Assembly: GCA_947652115.1 (NCBI GenBank) | Contig: OX393568.1 | Coordinates: 3,002,460-3,066,459, forward strand | Source: Blastomussa wellsi | Taxonomy: Eukaryota; Cnidaria; Anthozoa; Scleractinia; Plerogyridae | Direction: 5' to 3' | DNA length: 64,000 nucleotides | In this document: positions 22,701 through 36,000 of the stretch, piece after piece | Position numbering within the stretch: the first letter of the stretch is position 1 | Layout of the letters: each line of letters starts with the position of its first letter | Notes under the pieces: generated by a model | Databases searched by the model: none | What the model was told of the DNA's origin: nothing | The model's input: only the letters and a program-made list of their open reading frames with translations | Position numbers and translations under genes: made by a program

Positions 22701-23601
22701 AAATCCCCACAATTGCGGCACGAAAGAAAATTCACCTGACGAACATAGAGTATGTTATCTGTGGTCTAAAACCATATATCAATTTGATGTTCTAGAGAAT
22801 TCCGATAAGGGGTACAAATGAATAAACATATGACATGTTTTGCGTGATTTGAAAGTCGTTCGCTATATTGTTCATGTTGATTTCAATAACAAACATTTTG
22901 CATCGCATCGCAACCTCTTACAATTTGTTAGCTGCAAAAATGTCTTCCTCTTATAAAATTCTCGAATCTATCGCTATCCGACGTAATAAACTAAGGCATA
23001 TCCGGATTCTCAGGTTATAATTTGGGAAAATGTTTGATTTTATTTTCTGTTAACTATCTTGCAACTCGTTTAATTTCAGTTTCGACCCTTTTTGCGCAGT
23101 CCACAGGAAGTGAAACACTGGAATCTCGAGTTAGCTATTGAAGTCCTTCGCGCCTCCAAATACAATGTATTGAGTATCACTGAGGAAATCGAAGGAAAGA
23201 AGAAATCCAACTATAGACAGAAATAATAAAGAATTGAAAACTTTAAGATACATTTTGAGTGCAAGTTATGCAGTGATTTGAATAGGGCACCGCCAACTCA
23301 AATTACTGTTAATCTGGAGAGAACTTACTGTTAAAATCGATCTGCAGTCGCTTTCTCGCGCCCACCGTCATCCTTTGACGAAATTCCAAGTTGAACCACT
23401 GGAGATAAACTCTCGCAGCCCCCAGCAACTATCGATAAGAATAAGAACATTGTAGTTTTGAGACGATCGCCAGCAATTCAGTTCAACCAGGAAATTTGAC
23501 AAAAACAAGGCAGTTAGGTTTTGCTTTACCAAGCTGCAAAGTCCGCAGACACAAGATCCTTCGTAAATATTGAAGCAACAGAGGAAAGTTTGAATGACCA
23601 T
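19778..23601 (-). CDS. Probable small multi-pass membrane protein (partly resolved model)
   Basis: Minus-strand exons supported by splice borders and hydrophobicity: 23530-23601 (start ATG; Cys-rich, containing CVCGLCSL), 22314-22373 or 22314-22399 (helix AVSIVVSLSLLVGLF), 21789-21881 (RWLLFPWLVWVLLEELF then VIIFFVAF), 21442-21489 (YISDAIMFVIF) and 19778-19858 (hydrophilic tail ending in a stop). All chosen borders are phase 0 except the longer variant of exon 2. The pattern of a Cys-rich start, about four membrane helices and a short acidic tail resembles small tetraspan-like proteins, but I cannot name the family. An exon may be missing between 19858 and 21442. The gene is divergent from ACSF2, with start codons about 437 bp apart. 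Confidence 0.5.
20648..21130. repeat. Minisatellite of about 70-bp units, split by the MITE
   Basis: Units share GCAATGCGTGAAAAGGGTTA, then ACTCGATAGGTCTGCA.ATTGAATG..TAACACTA.TATGATAGG. About three and a half imperfect units are visible, one of them interrupted by the MITE at 20749-20980. Confidence 0.65.
20740..20988. mobile_element. hAT-like MITE with 8-bp target duplication
   Basis: The element at 20749-20980 has long inverted arms: CATTCTCTTCCCAAGAGGCC on the left against the complement of GGCCTCTGGGGACGAGAATG on the right. Matching continues through CCTTTTGGTCAGCACCAAG. The same 8 bp, GGTTACAA, flanks it at 20740-20747 and 20981-20988. Eight-base duplications are typical of hAT elements. 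There is no transposase. Confidence 0.75.
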
Positions 23602-24038
23602 CTTTCTACTCTTTTAGACGGCAATGTGGATTAATGTGACTTGTTTGAAAACACGTCCTACACTGCCAATATCAAGGAGGCATTAGCATTTACATGGGAC
23701 TTTCGATTCCCCCACTTAAAATTTCGTTCCTAAACTTTCATTTTCGTTAAAAAATGCCCGGCAGCCGTAAAAATAGTTTCGAAATTCTGATGGAGAAGGC
23801 GTCAGTAAAATATTGCAATTTATTGGAAAACGCTGCGAAACTGCTCAGCCCAGAAACTCACGTATTGAAACAAGAGTAAGCTCAGGCTTTTTTAAGAGAG
23901 TTTCACATCTAAAAATAAACATGCTTCAGCAAGCCAGTAACTTCCGGGTTTTGAGTAAAGATTGCACGCTATTGCGTGCCTATAAAATATGTTATTTAGT
24001 CACCAACTCTCTCGCCTTTGCATTCGGACAACATCAAA
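23602..24038. promoter_or_regulatory. Putative divergent promoter region
   Basis: The 437 bp between the inferred start codons of the minus-strand membrane-protein gene and plus-strand ACSF2. No strong TATA motif is evident. The promoter role is inferred only from the head-to-head arrangement. Confidence 0.4.
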
Positions 24039-27000
24039 ATGGCAGTGAGTGTATATGCAGGGCGAAAGATTTTGAGCTCTGCAGGAAAATGCAGAATTCT
24101 GCGAATGTATTCTCAATGGATGCAAAGATTAGCTAAGCCAATATCGTGTGGATTTTGCAGGAGTCTACGACATTCATCAACCTTTAGGTGAGAGATCATC
24201 TCAATTTTATGATGAAAAATATTCTACTTCAGGCCCTGGGCGCGGTGGTTGGCTTAGACTTGCCCCAAGTCCCTCGTTTTTTCTTTGTATCGATATGTGC
24301 TATCGTGACCGAATGGCTGAGTGTGGGAGTGTTTTCTACGGAGTTAAACGAAACACAACGCCATGCTTGCATGTTCAACTCATTCTCTAATTTCACTCCC
24401 TGATCACGTGACCTAAGTTTACATGTGATAGACTCATGAATAATTAACGACATTACATCCCTCCCCTTTCTTCGGATAACAAAATACAAAATATCACGAG
24501 TAACAGTTTTGTGACTGTCTTCAAAAGATAAACATTCTTAGGTAACAAAAACAACAATGTTCAACGATTAAATTCGATAATCACTGTTCAACAATCAAGT
24601 TCGATAATCAATGTTCATCGATCTAAGAGCTCTTTCTTTGAAGAGAACAGTTTGCAAATGTCAACTTCCTTAAAAATAAACAAAAGTATCAGACAAGTTC
24701 CTTGCTCCATCCTATTTGACATAAATAACTTGTACATAGTCTGAAAATCTGACAGGAGGTTTGATCTGCCTTGTTGATCGTCTCAGCGGAAAGTCTTCCT
24801 TGGTTTCTGGAGAGTTCTGCTGCATTCCTGGTGTCTTTTCTTCATCTTTCTTTTCACGATTCTCTTGGCTCTCTGCAAGATTCTTGGGAATAACTTTAAA
24901 TTGAGAAGAATTTCTTGTGACAGTCTGTGAGCCATTACTTGCTGTGACCATTGAACCTTTCTTCTCCTCCACGACAAAAGGCTTTGGATTGTAGGGGGTG
25001 CTAAGCTTGTTTTTCTTGGGTTGTCTCATGAGTACAACTTCTCCTGGCTTGATCTCTCTTTCTTGAGCATGTGCTTTGAGATCAGCATAGATTTTCATCT
25101 TCTGCTTCTGCACAGCATCTCTCTGGGCGATGCTGGCTGATAAATCTTGAGGCGTACTTTGCTGTTGATTACATTGGGTGAGTGGTAGCTCTGGTATTGT
25201 GGTCTTGAGCTTTCTATTGTTTAAAACTTCACTTGGTGACACACTGGTGGTGGAGTGGGGCGTGGCACGATATTGACGTAAGAACTTGTACAACTCTTGT
25301 TTCCAATTTTTGCCCTCTAGGTGAGCAATTCTGATGGATTTTTCAAGGGTCTGTACCAAGCGTTCTGCCTCTCCATTTGCTCTTGGCCAATATGGTGTGA
25401 TTCTTCGGTGTTTAAATCCTAGGTAGTCAGCAAAGTTTTTAAATTCATGACCATTAAATGGTGGGCCATTGTCACTTTTCAGGACATCAGGTATTCCTTG
25501 TCTTGCAAATATTGCATCTAATTTGGGGATCACAGCTTTGGCGGATGTCGAGGTCAGTATTTCAACTTCCGGAAAACGGCTAAATTCATCTGTTACCACC
25601 ATAATGTAATCACCAGAAGGGAATGGTCCTGCAAAGTCTACTGCAACTTCTTTCCAAGGTGCGCTAGGAAGTGGGGTCATTCGAAGTGGTTCTAGCGGTG
25701 GTGATTTGGTTGATGCAGCTTGACAGGAAAGACAGTTTTTGACCTTCTCTTCTGCTAACTTGTCAATCCCTGGGAACCACACTTTGTCTCTAATCAGTTG
25801 CTTTGTCTTCACAATTCCCTGGTGACCGCCATGTGCCAGGTCTACTGCTTTACTTCGGAGAGTAGATGGTATGACAATTCTGTTTCTTCTAAGCACTAGT
25901 CCATTGAACACTGATAGTTCGTCCTTGATTCTCTTGTAGTTTTGGACTTCTTGGTTACTCCACTGGTCAGTTTCTACAGCTTTGATGACAGCTTGCATCT
26001 CTGCATCATGTTTGGTTTCTTGTTTGATTTCTTCAAGTGTCATTGCTTTTGGTACAGCATTAGTGCATACATAGTTGACATAATCTTCAGCCAGATTTTG
26101 TTCTTCTGGTACTATGGAACTGGGATGTCGGCTCATGAAGTCAGCAGGGTTTTCTGCGTCTCTTCCAGGTCGATAGATTAGCTGACAATCATAGGGCATG
26201 AGTCGAAGTTTCCACCGTTCAATTCGCGGTGAAGTTTGCTTGTGGTTCTTAAAGATGCCAATGAGGGGCTTGTGATCAGTGATGACAGAGAACTGGGCAC
26301 CATAAACGTACAGATGAAAATGTTCCACTCCCCATACTACAGCAAGCATCTCTCTCTCTGTTTGGGAGTAGCGGTTTTCAACATCACTCAGGGCACGACT
26401 TGCATAACTAAGAACTTTGCCTTCTTGCACAAGTAAACCACCAAGACCAGCTGGACTTGCATCGACAATGATTTCAGTCTTCTTTCTTGGATCAAAATAA
26501 GACATCACTTGATCTCCAACAAGGGCTTCTTTCAGCTTGTCCAATGCTCTTTGTTCTTCTTGCTCCCATTTCCAGGGCGTGTCCTGTCGTGTCAGCAGGC
26601 GCAGAGGGGTAGTGATTGTGGCATAATTTGGTATGAACCGAGATACATACTGTGCCATGCCAAGCAGAGACTTCACTTCACTAGAGTTCTGAGGAGGTCT
26701 TGCCTTGTGGATTGCTTCAACTTTGACTGGGTCAGGCAGTAGACCACTAGAGCCGAAAATGTGACCATAGAACTTGATTTCAGTCTTGGAGAACTCGCAC
26801 TTGTCTTTGTTCAGGCGAAGGTTGTTTTCTTTGAGCCTCTGAAGAACACCACGGAGGTTCTTGTCATGCTCTTCTTGACCTTTCCCGAATACTATGATGT
26901 CATCTGAAATGTTTTTACATCCAGGTAAACCAGTAAGGATCTCTCTTATTGCTTCTTGGAAGATCTCTGATGCTGCATTAATTCCAAATGGCAGACGTTT

Positions 27001-30000
27001 GTATCTCCTTAGACCGGCATGTGTGCTGAAGGTTGTGACATAACGGCATTCTGGTGCTAACTCGAGCTGGTGGTATCCTGAGGACAGATCTAATGTACTG
27101 AAGTGGGTCGCGCCATTCAAATCAGCGATAAGGTCATCGATTGTTGGCATAAGATGTTTTTCCCTCTTGATTGCTTTGTTTGCCTCACGCATGTCAACAC
27201 AGATTCTAACTTCTCCAGATTTCTTGGGTACAACAACGATAGGACTTATCCAGGGTGTAGGTCCCTCAACTGTTTCAATGATGTCTAATTTCTCAAGCCT
27301 CTTGAGCTCTTTCTCTACATCTTCTCTAACATGGAAAGGAATTCGTCGATGGGGCTGTTCTCGGGGTGTCACATCAGGGTCAATATGCAACTTCACTTCT
27401 TTGTTTGGTACTTTTCCTATGCCTCCGAACAAAGATTTAAACTCTTCTTTTAGGGACTCTGAGTTGTTTGTATCCCTGTCAGTGATAGTGGCAGTGTTAA
27501 CAGACACTGTAATTAGACCAAGCTTCTGTGCAGTGTGGTAGCTGAGAAGATTTCCGTTTCTTCCTTTTACAACAAGTAATGGGGCAGAAATGCTCGCATT
27601 ACTAAATTTCACAGTTGCAGTGAAAGTTCCTAACAGAGGAAGAGGAGTTTCACATCCATAGGAGTAAATCTTGGTGTGAGTAGGCTTCAGGTCTTCGTTG
27701 CCAGAACTGTTGATTCTTTGAAAGGTCGTTTCATCTAGAAGATTAACAGATGCACCCGAGTCGATCATCATCTCCACTGTTTTTCCATTTATTTGCAGTT
27801 GACACATTGGTGGCTTCTTGTTTTCTTGATAGTTGATCGTGTAAACATACTCATATTCTTCATCAGACATTTGACCAGTATTCACGGGGGCCACAGTTCG
27901 AGGTTTTGATCGGCAAACATGAGCAAAATGACCGATTTTTCCACAAGCTTTACAGGTTTTTCCTCGCGCTGGACACAGGTTTTTGTGAGGAGCATATCCA
28001 CCACAATTGCCACATTTTCTGGGAGATTTGTCTTGCTTTCCTCCAAAACGACGATTGCGTGACTGCGAGCGTTTGCGCCGTGACTGAAATGAATCTTCGG
28101 TTCGGTCGCGGTAGCGGCTTTGTCGATCGCTTTCTTTTGAATTGATGTTGTTGACGGCGTCGCCTTCGACTTTTTCCACGTCCTTTGCCTGTTTATCGCT
28201 TAGCTCTAACGCTCTTCCATGTTTCAATAGGGCTTCTAGCGAAAAATTTTCACGTAGCGCTCGGCGTCGTAAAGAACTTGAAGTGCAAGTTAATACAATG
28301 TGCTCTTTGATTTCTTTGTCAACATCGGTGAATTCGCATGTTTTCGCGAGTTGACGAAGTCGGGTGTGATAACTATCCAACGATTCCCCTTCTTTTTGCT
28401 TTGTCTGTCGAAAATTGTACACTTCGTAAGTGGTGTTGACCTGTGGGTTGAAATATTCGTTCAGTTTGGCGACCGCTGTGTCATAATCGCCCTCTCCCCC
28501 GGTTTCTGGTAAGGTGTCGAATATTTCGTCTACGTCTGGACCAGCATAATGAAGTAACAGGGCTCGTTTTCGTTTCGGTGTTGTGATGTTCATTCCAGTG
28601 AACAGTCGCTCTAATCTAGCAAGCCATTTTTTCCAACGGGGACCCGCATTGCCGTCGGCATGGACATCAAACGATGGAAAATTTGGTAGTGAAACCGCCA
28701 TGAGGTTTGACTGAGTCGAGCGCGTCGCAAATCAGCACGTGCTTCCACGAAAACTTTGTACAGAGAATTCTTCGATGAAAACCAGGGCTGTTGTAGATAT
28801 TAGATTGATGATCCCATCCTCGTCGCCAGATGTGCTATCGTGACCGAATGGCTGAGTGTGGGAGTGTTTTCTACGGAGTTAAACGAAACACAACGCCATG
28901 CTTGCATGTTCAACTCATTCTCTAATTTCACTCCCTGATCACGTGACCTAAGTTTACATGTGATAGACTCATGAATAATTAACGACATTACACGATAGAC
29001 ACGGTAGCGTTATTTGAAAAAGATCGTTTTGAAATCGCGCGCTTGGAATCAAGCGCGAGAACATCGCCGAACGCACGAATGGCTCGGAACGAGCGACTTA
29101 TGTCACTTGCAGGAAATCGCTTCTGGCTGACGATTTATGGTTGGCCCAGCTAGTATGGTTAGAGTTTTGATCGCTATCTCATTCGCACTTCTCTTGTTTT
29201 ACAGGGAGAACGCGATCGTAACCTTAGATAGACGAATATTATTGTGCGTCAACATGAAGGGGCTCACTCATTGGTTATGTTTAGTAAATAAACAGCTGTA
29301 TTTTGAATGTCATGTAAGTGAGCTGAGGTGGATCAAAGTTCTATATAGTTGCACTTATAGTCCGGCAGATTGGTGCAAAAATATGGCCGAATTGTGGGAT
29401 TTATGGTAAAAGCACCAAATTTGGCAAAATGAAAGGGAATTACCTACTGAACAATTTTAGCTATGGACCCACCTCGGATCTATCCCATAATTGTAGTAAT
29501 TGCGGTTTTAAAATGGCTCACTCCATTTTTAGCATGGAAACGAGGCTAGATAACATAGAGTTAGTTGAGTGGACACAGGTCTTTATCCAAAGTGTTACAG
29601 TCCTTTTACAGTCAAGGATTATTGAATATATATGTTTTTCTAGGTTTTTGGGCTATAAAAAATTGCTCACGTGACCAATCACGTGATTACCAGTGAAACG
29701 AAATGAATAAAACATAAAATCGACATTAAACATTTTTATCTATAATTTGTTTCAAGCAATTATTGGTATTTTTTGTTGTTGTTTTTGTACAGAAAATAAC
29801 CATAACACGGTAAATCTGGAACAAATCTTGAGTTTTCATTCTTAACGTCAGCCGGGAAACCAACAAAATGTCACAGGTTTGCCAGGTTACCATTCCCAAT
29901 GCGCGCACGTGTACCGGCAGTACGCAAAATTTTAGTCAGTCAATCCAACAAGGCTCAGTTAATGTTCTCCTTCTGCATTGCTTATTGCCGTTATTACTTG

Positions 30001-33000
30001 ACAAAAGTTCCACAAAAAGGTGAGATTTTAATTTAAGATTCCCATTCACAAAATCTGTGGGGTGTTTGTCATTTGTAGCAAAAACAAACGCTGCGATTAA
30101 ATTATTTTGCGCCAGAGTGGAAATACGTGTATCCACGGTTTCTTGCTCTTGTGTTAAGAACGATTTCCAGCAATAATATTACATCTACTTATAGTCTAAG
30201 ACAGAGCATTTATTCTTTCGAAGGTTAAAACAACAAGATAAGGTACGGAGAATATTTTTTTACCCATTAACTGACTCGTTTCCAAAGCAGGTGAGTTTTG
30301 TTAGCTTACCGACCGTGCAACGTTGCACTTTCATTCATCGTTTGGTTTGCAGATTCGAAGAAGAATGCTTTGTTTCACGAGTATAAATTATACGGGCCTC
30401 GTTGTCCGTGATTAAAACAGAAACACAGTTTATTTCTATTCAAAACTGGCGGTTGTTTATTGCGTATTAAAATTCACTACAAAAACTGACAAAACAGATA
30501 TTTTGATGCAGTGAAATGATTCAATCACACACTTAAGTACGCGGCCCTTAATATAAAACTGAGTATTCGACCGAAAGCCAGAATTTGACCATTCTCCGTT
30601 TTTTTTTACCCATACAGCCCGGCGTCATGTGATGTTTCTGAGGTTACTTGTAATAATTCTTGCACTCAATGAAACACACATAGCTGCTATGAGCGAAAAA
30701 GACAACGATACTTCATTGGACTGGGAAAAGTGTATTTTATGCCAGGAAAGTACCTCAGAGCCGCTGCAATGTCCAGCAAGCTCCCGGAGATCGGATATCG
30801 AGCATGGAACCGGTTATCATACCCTGGCCGCTAAAATTATTCAATTTAGTGGAATTAGTAGTTTGCCGATACCTATCGATATTGAGAAGTTAGATGAGGG
30901 TGATGGTATTGCGGAAACCCTTCTGAAGAGAAGCGCAAAATGAATGGCACAAATCCTGTAGGAATAAGTTCAGTTCTATGAAACTGAAAAGAGCGGAGAA
31001 AAGAAAAAGTCAGGAAGAACTGGGCTCTCCTCAAAATTCCAAATTCACAAGAGCAAGCTCTGGCGCCAGCACTTCCAAAGATGAGAAGACCTGCTTTTTT
31101 TATGAAAGTTCTTCGGCTACTGAAACATTTCACGAAGCTTCAACTTTTAATGTAGACACAAGAGTTCGTGAGTGCGCGCACCAGTTGCAAGATAAGGTAT
31201 TAATTGCGAAATTAAGTGCCGGCGATATGATTTCCCAAGAAGCCGTGTATCATGCAAAGTGCCTGTTATCATTATATAACAAAGCGGAAAGAGCTAAGCA
31301 TAGTGCAGTCAACAGAGACGAAAAGAGAGTTCATGGTATTGCCTTGGCACAGCTGGTTGCGTACATAGAAGAAACGCGCACCGAGACAAAGGATAGCACT
31401 GTCCCCACAGTCTTTAGGCTGGCAGCACTTACAGAAATGTATGGTTCACGTCTCTCACAACTTGGAGTTGATGTATCTGGCCGAGTTCACTCTACTGATC
31501 TGAAAGAAAGGATTTTGGCGAATGTCCCAGGCTTACAGGCACACAAGAGAGGACGAGACATATTTCTAGCGTTTGAAACGGAAATCGCAACAGCTCTTCA
31601 ACAGGCATGCGAAGAACGCGATTTTGACAGTGAAGCAATGACTCTCGTTAAAGCAACCATGATAATTCGAAGGGACATGATGGAAAGGAAATCAATTTTC
31701 GATGGCACATTTAATAAGACTTGCCAGCAAGACTCTGTCCCAGAAACTCTGAAAACTTTGATAGGAATGATTTTGGGGGGAACAAATATCAGAACCCAGT
31801 CAAGCAGCATGAGTGAAGCCCAGAATACGTTAAGTATATCTCAACTTATGCTTTTCAACGCAAGTGTCAGGCGTCGTAGTAGCAATTCAACAGGTGTTTC
31901 AAATTATCATTCTCGAGATCGCGAACCACCACTTCCAATTTATTTAGGCCACATGACACACGCGGAAACGAGAAAGCGTACACTTGTTGACAAGCTCTAC
32001 AACCTGGGATTGTCCATCTCGTATGACAGGGTTTTGGAACTATCGACTGACCTGGGGAACAGCGTGTGCGCGCGCTTTGAGTCTGAAGGAGTTGTATGCC
32101 CTCCGAAGCTTTGTAAAGGGGTGTTCACAACTGCAGCTATGGACAATATTGACCATAACCCAAGTTCTGTAACTGCAAAAGGTTCTTTGTACGGAACTGG
32201 TATATCTCTATTTCAACATCCAACTTCCGATGCCCAAGGCGAAGAGCGAGAGGTGGTGACCATCTTAAATCAGCCTTCAAGGACAAAGCGTCTCGCTCAA
32301 CTTCCTGATTCTTACACAACCGTGCGACCTGTTATCCTTCCCAAAGAAAAGCCAGAAGTTTCTCGCCTACAAGGAGCGTTTGTTATAAACTGTCCTGGAA
32401 TGAAAGAAGCTTTCAGTTTGGAGTTTAAGTGGCTAGAGCACGTAAGAGATGAGCTGAACAAGGAAATTTCACAAAACATTTTGCAAATATCATGGGCAGC
32501 ATTCCACGCAAACCAGCTACTTCCAGACCGTGAAAAGCAGTTAAGCAGAAGTTCACTGCTACCTTTATTTCCAGAAGAGGCTGCCTCAGTCGCTATGATT
32601 TGCCATGCTATCAACGTAATCACCAAAGCAGTGAACTTCCTCAATCCAGGACAGATTCCAGTTGTCGCCTGTGACCAGCCCCTTTATGCTATCGCTAAGC
32701 GGATTCAGTGGAATTTTCCGACCACATATGGCGAGAGAAAGCTGGTAGTAATGTTTGGTGGATTCCATACCGAACTTAATGCTCTCAAGGCCTTAGGAAG
32801 TTGGATTGAGGACAGTGGCTGGACAAATGTTTTAGTGCAAGCTGGCGTGACAACTCCAGGTACAGCTGATTCCTTTCTCATAGCATCGCACGTTTCACGA
32901 ACCAGACACGCCCATCAAGTCACTGCTGCTGCATTGTTTATTGTCATGGACAGGGCATACAACATCTACCGTGAGAGCGTCGACGAAGGAGAAGAACCAA

Positions 33001-36000
33001 AGTCGTTCAGTGACTGGCGCAAGCAAGCAGAGCTAGAAAGTCCACAGTTCCATTACTGGTCGCTTACCCTTCATTTCCAGCTCACCATATTGATATTCGT
33101 GCACTCATTGCGGGAAGGAAACTTTCAGCTGTACATAGATGCCTGTAAATCGTTAGCGCCGTGGTTTTTTGCTATGGATCGGACCCACTATGCAAGATGG
33201 CTGCCGGTCCACATTCGCGATATGGAATCTCTTGCACAAGAACTTCCAGCAAGGGCTGCAGAGTTTCAGAAAGGTCATTTTGTGGTAAACAAAACCAACC
33301 ATGCGTTTTCCGCACTTCCCATTGATCAGGCGCATGAGCAAAATAACAAGACCGTCAAAGGTGATGGAGGGGCCATTGGTTTAACGGAAAGTCCAACACA
33401 GTTACTGCGCTGGATGGTATCTGGGCCGGAAATTTCAAGAATAGTAAACGAGTTCGAATTGTGTCAGGAATTAGCGACGGATACATCCCAACAAGAAGAT
33501 CAAGAAATACATGAAGAAGATTTTCGCCACCACGAGCAAATGAGAGGGACCCAGAAAACCTTTCAAAGCCAGGTGAATGCGGTTTGTGGCACTCTTGAAG
33601 AAATGGGCAACCCGTTTACAGACCAGACCGGGGACTTGTTTGTATTGGACACCCATCACGTGATGGATACCAAAGTTGTTGAAACGATCAGAGGTGTGGA
33701 GGAACTTGGCAAGGAACAGTATCACCAGTTTGTTCAACAGAGGTTGGAGGAGAAAACAACGTCACTGTTTGACACTATTCAAAAGAACCAACTGCCTCTG
33801 TTCAATAGAAAGCCTTCAACAAAGGAGAAGTCCAACGATAAACTGAAGATCGCAACACTGAAGAGCAATTGCTCATTGTTTTCACGTCTTTACGTTTCAT
33901 GTCAGGTCAGGGACGGTAACTTAGACGGATTTTTTGCCCATGAGAATCAGAGTTTTCCTCCTTCTTTGTCCCAGTATGGGAAGCTCAGAACTGGTACCAA
34001 GTCGGATTTGTTAACGTGTCTAGAGAAGATAACACCAGCGCAAGCAGAAACTCCCACTGTTCAAGCTCTGCTACTGGATGGTGCAGCCGTTGTCAATATG
34101 CTTAAGCCTGGAGCTTCCAAGACGTTCCAAGAATACTGTAACCTCGTCTTTGTTACATACGTAACAAGTCAGCTCAGGAATGTAGACAGGGTGGATGTAG
34201 TGTGGGACCGATATTTCCCTGGGAGTCTTAAGGATTCTGCAAGAAGCAAGAGAGGAAAGGGTGTACGAAGACAAGTCAGGCCCGACACCCGGATTCCAGG
34301 AAATTGGGCGGCCTTCTTGAGGGTAGACGAAAACAAGGAGGAGTTATTCCATTACCTCGCTGACCAGCTAACCACAATTGGAACTGAACATGGAGAAGTA
34401 GTTTCTACTAAAGACGAGACAGTAGTCTTCAACAATGACAGAGAAAACACCGTGGATCTAGCACCATGCACACACGAAGAAGCGGATACCAGGCTCATAC
34501 TACACGCCGCTGATGCTGCAAAACGTGGTTACACTAAAGTCATGGTACGCACTGTAGACACTGATGTTGTTGTCATTGCTGTTGCAACATTCCAACGCAT
34601 TTCCTTATCAGAGCTGTGGATTGATTTTGGTGTTGGCAAACACCGAAGATATTTGCCAGCACATTAGATATCCCGTTCTATTGGACAAGAGAAGTCACAA
34701 GCTCTCCTTGCATTTCATGCCTTTACAGGCTGTGATCAAACGTCGTCTTTTGCGCACCATGGAAAAAAGACAGCCTGGGATTCATGGCAAGCATTCGGTG
34801 AGGCTACAGAAGCTTTTCAAATCCTCAGCGATACTCCAACTGTTGATGACGTGGACGGGGTGATGCCTATTTTAGAGCGATACGTTGCCATCTTGTATGA
34901 CCGCACCACCACATGTATAAAAGTAAATGACGTACGGAGAGATCTATTTACACGTAAAGGCAGAGATATTGAAGCCATTCCACCTACGTCAGATGCATTA
35001 CTTCAGCACACAAAGAGATCAACGTACCAGGCTGGCCACTGCTGGGGAAATTCCTTGGTGCCGTCTCCAACGTTCCCGTGTCCAAGTGAATGGGGATGGC
35101 AGAAAGTCGCTAGCAGCATGTGGACGCCCTTGTGGATGACAATCCCTGAAGCATCACAAAGCTGTCAAGAGCTACTAAAGTGCAACTGCAGGAGCGAGAA
35201 GGGATGTACAGGACGGTGCAAATGCGTAAAGGCGGAACTTCCGTGCACAGCTCTGTGCAATTGTGGTGGACATTGCGAACGAGAGTGAACATAAAAATGC
35301 AAAAAAGAAGTCATTTTATCCCTTGCATTATTGCCCAAATGGTATTTAGCTGATGTGTTTATGACATTTTGTTCCTTTTTTGCTGTCATGTTTTAAAAAA
35401 ACGGATTTTCGACTTTCTATCGAGTAATAGTAGACTCAAAAGCTTGGCTACGGTAAAGTGTAGTGGTTGAAGGTACAGTTTCTTGGTTGAAAGTACAGTG
35501 TAGTGATTGGAGGCACAGTTTAGTGGTTTAGTGGTTGCACAGCATATTGTAAACTTTGAAAAAACCAGTAGTAAATGACCAAAGGTTTTGTATTGAGCAG
35601 TGCTGTAGTATTAAAATCGATTTTGCAAAAAATCGTAACATCGTTTTTGCATATTTGGCCCTGGGTTTAAAACTGTCCCTTCTTGAAGAATTCCGGATTG
35701 GTCCATAGCTCACATTAATCAGCTTATCGAGTGATTTTTGTGCCAAAGTTCATGTTTTTCGCCCAAAGAATAAATTATCTTTCCGCAAAACTCAAATCGT
35801 CCCACTCACCCCCCTCCCCCCCCCCCCGAGTCTTAAATATGTGCCCCCCTCCCCGAAAAACCTAAATGTATAAATATTTTAAATTGATAAGCTCATCAAG
35901 TATTAGTTTTATGTCAAATTTGGTACTTTTGACCTAATAGATGTCGTAATTCTTCCATAAAGCTAAAATTGTACCCACCCCCACCCCTGGGTCTAGAATG

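Larger units (their letters stand above)
24296..28992 (-). mobile_element. Intact Ty3/gypsy LTR retrotransposon
   Basis: A 4697-bp element on the minus strand. Identical 162-bp LTRs lie at 24296-24457 (3' LTR) and 28831-28992 (5' LTR). Both read TG...CA and the element is flanked by the 5-bp duplication CGATA. The primer-binding site at 28811-28828 (minus-strand TGGCGACGAGGATGGGAT) is an 18-nt match to the 3' end of animal tRNA-Ser(GCU) including CCA. The polypurine tract is 24458-24473, directly next to the 3' LTR. The single gag-pol frame is uninterrupted and there is no envelope gene. Identical LTRs plus an intact frame imply a recent insertion into ACSF2 intron 1, antisense to the host gene. 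Confidence 0.95.
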
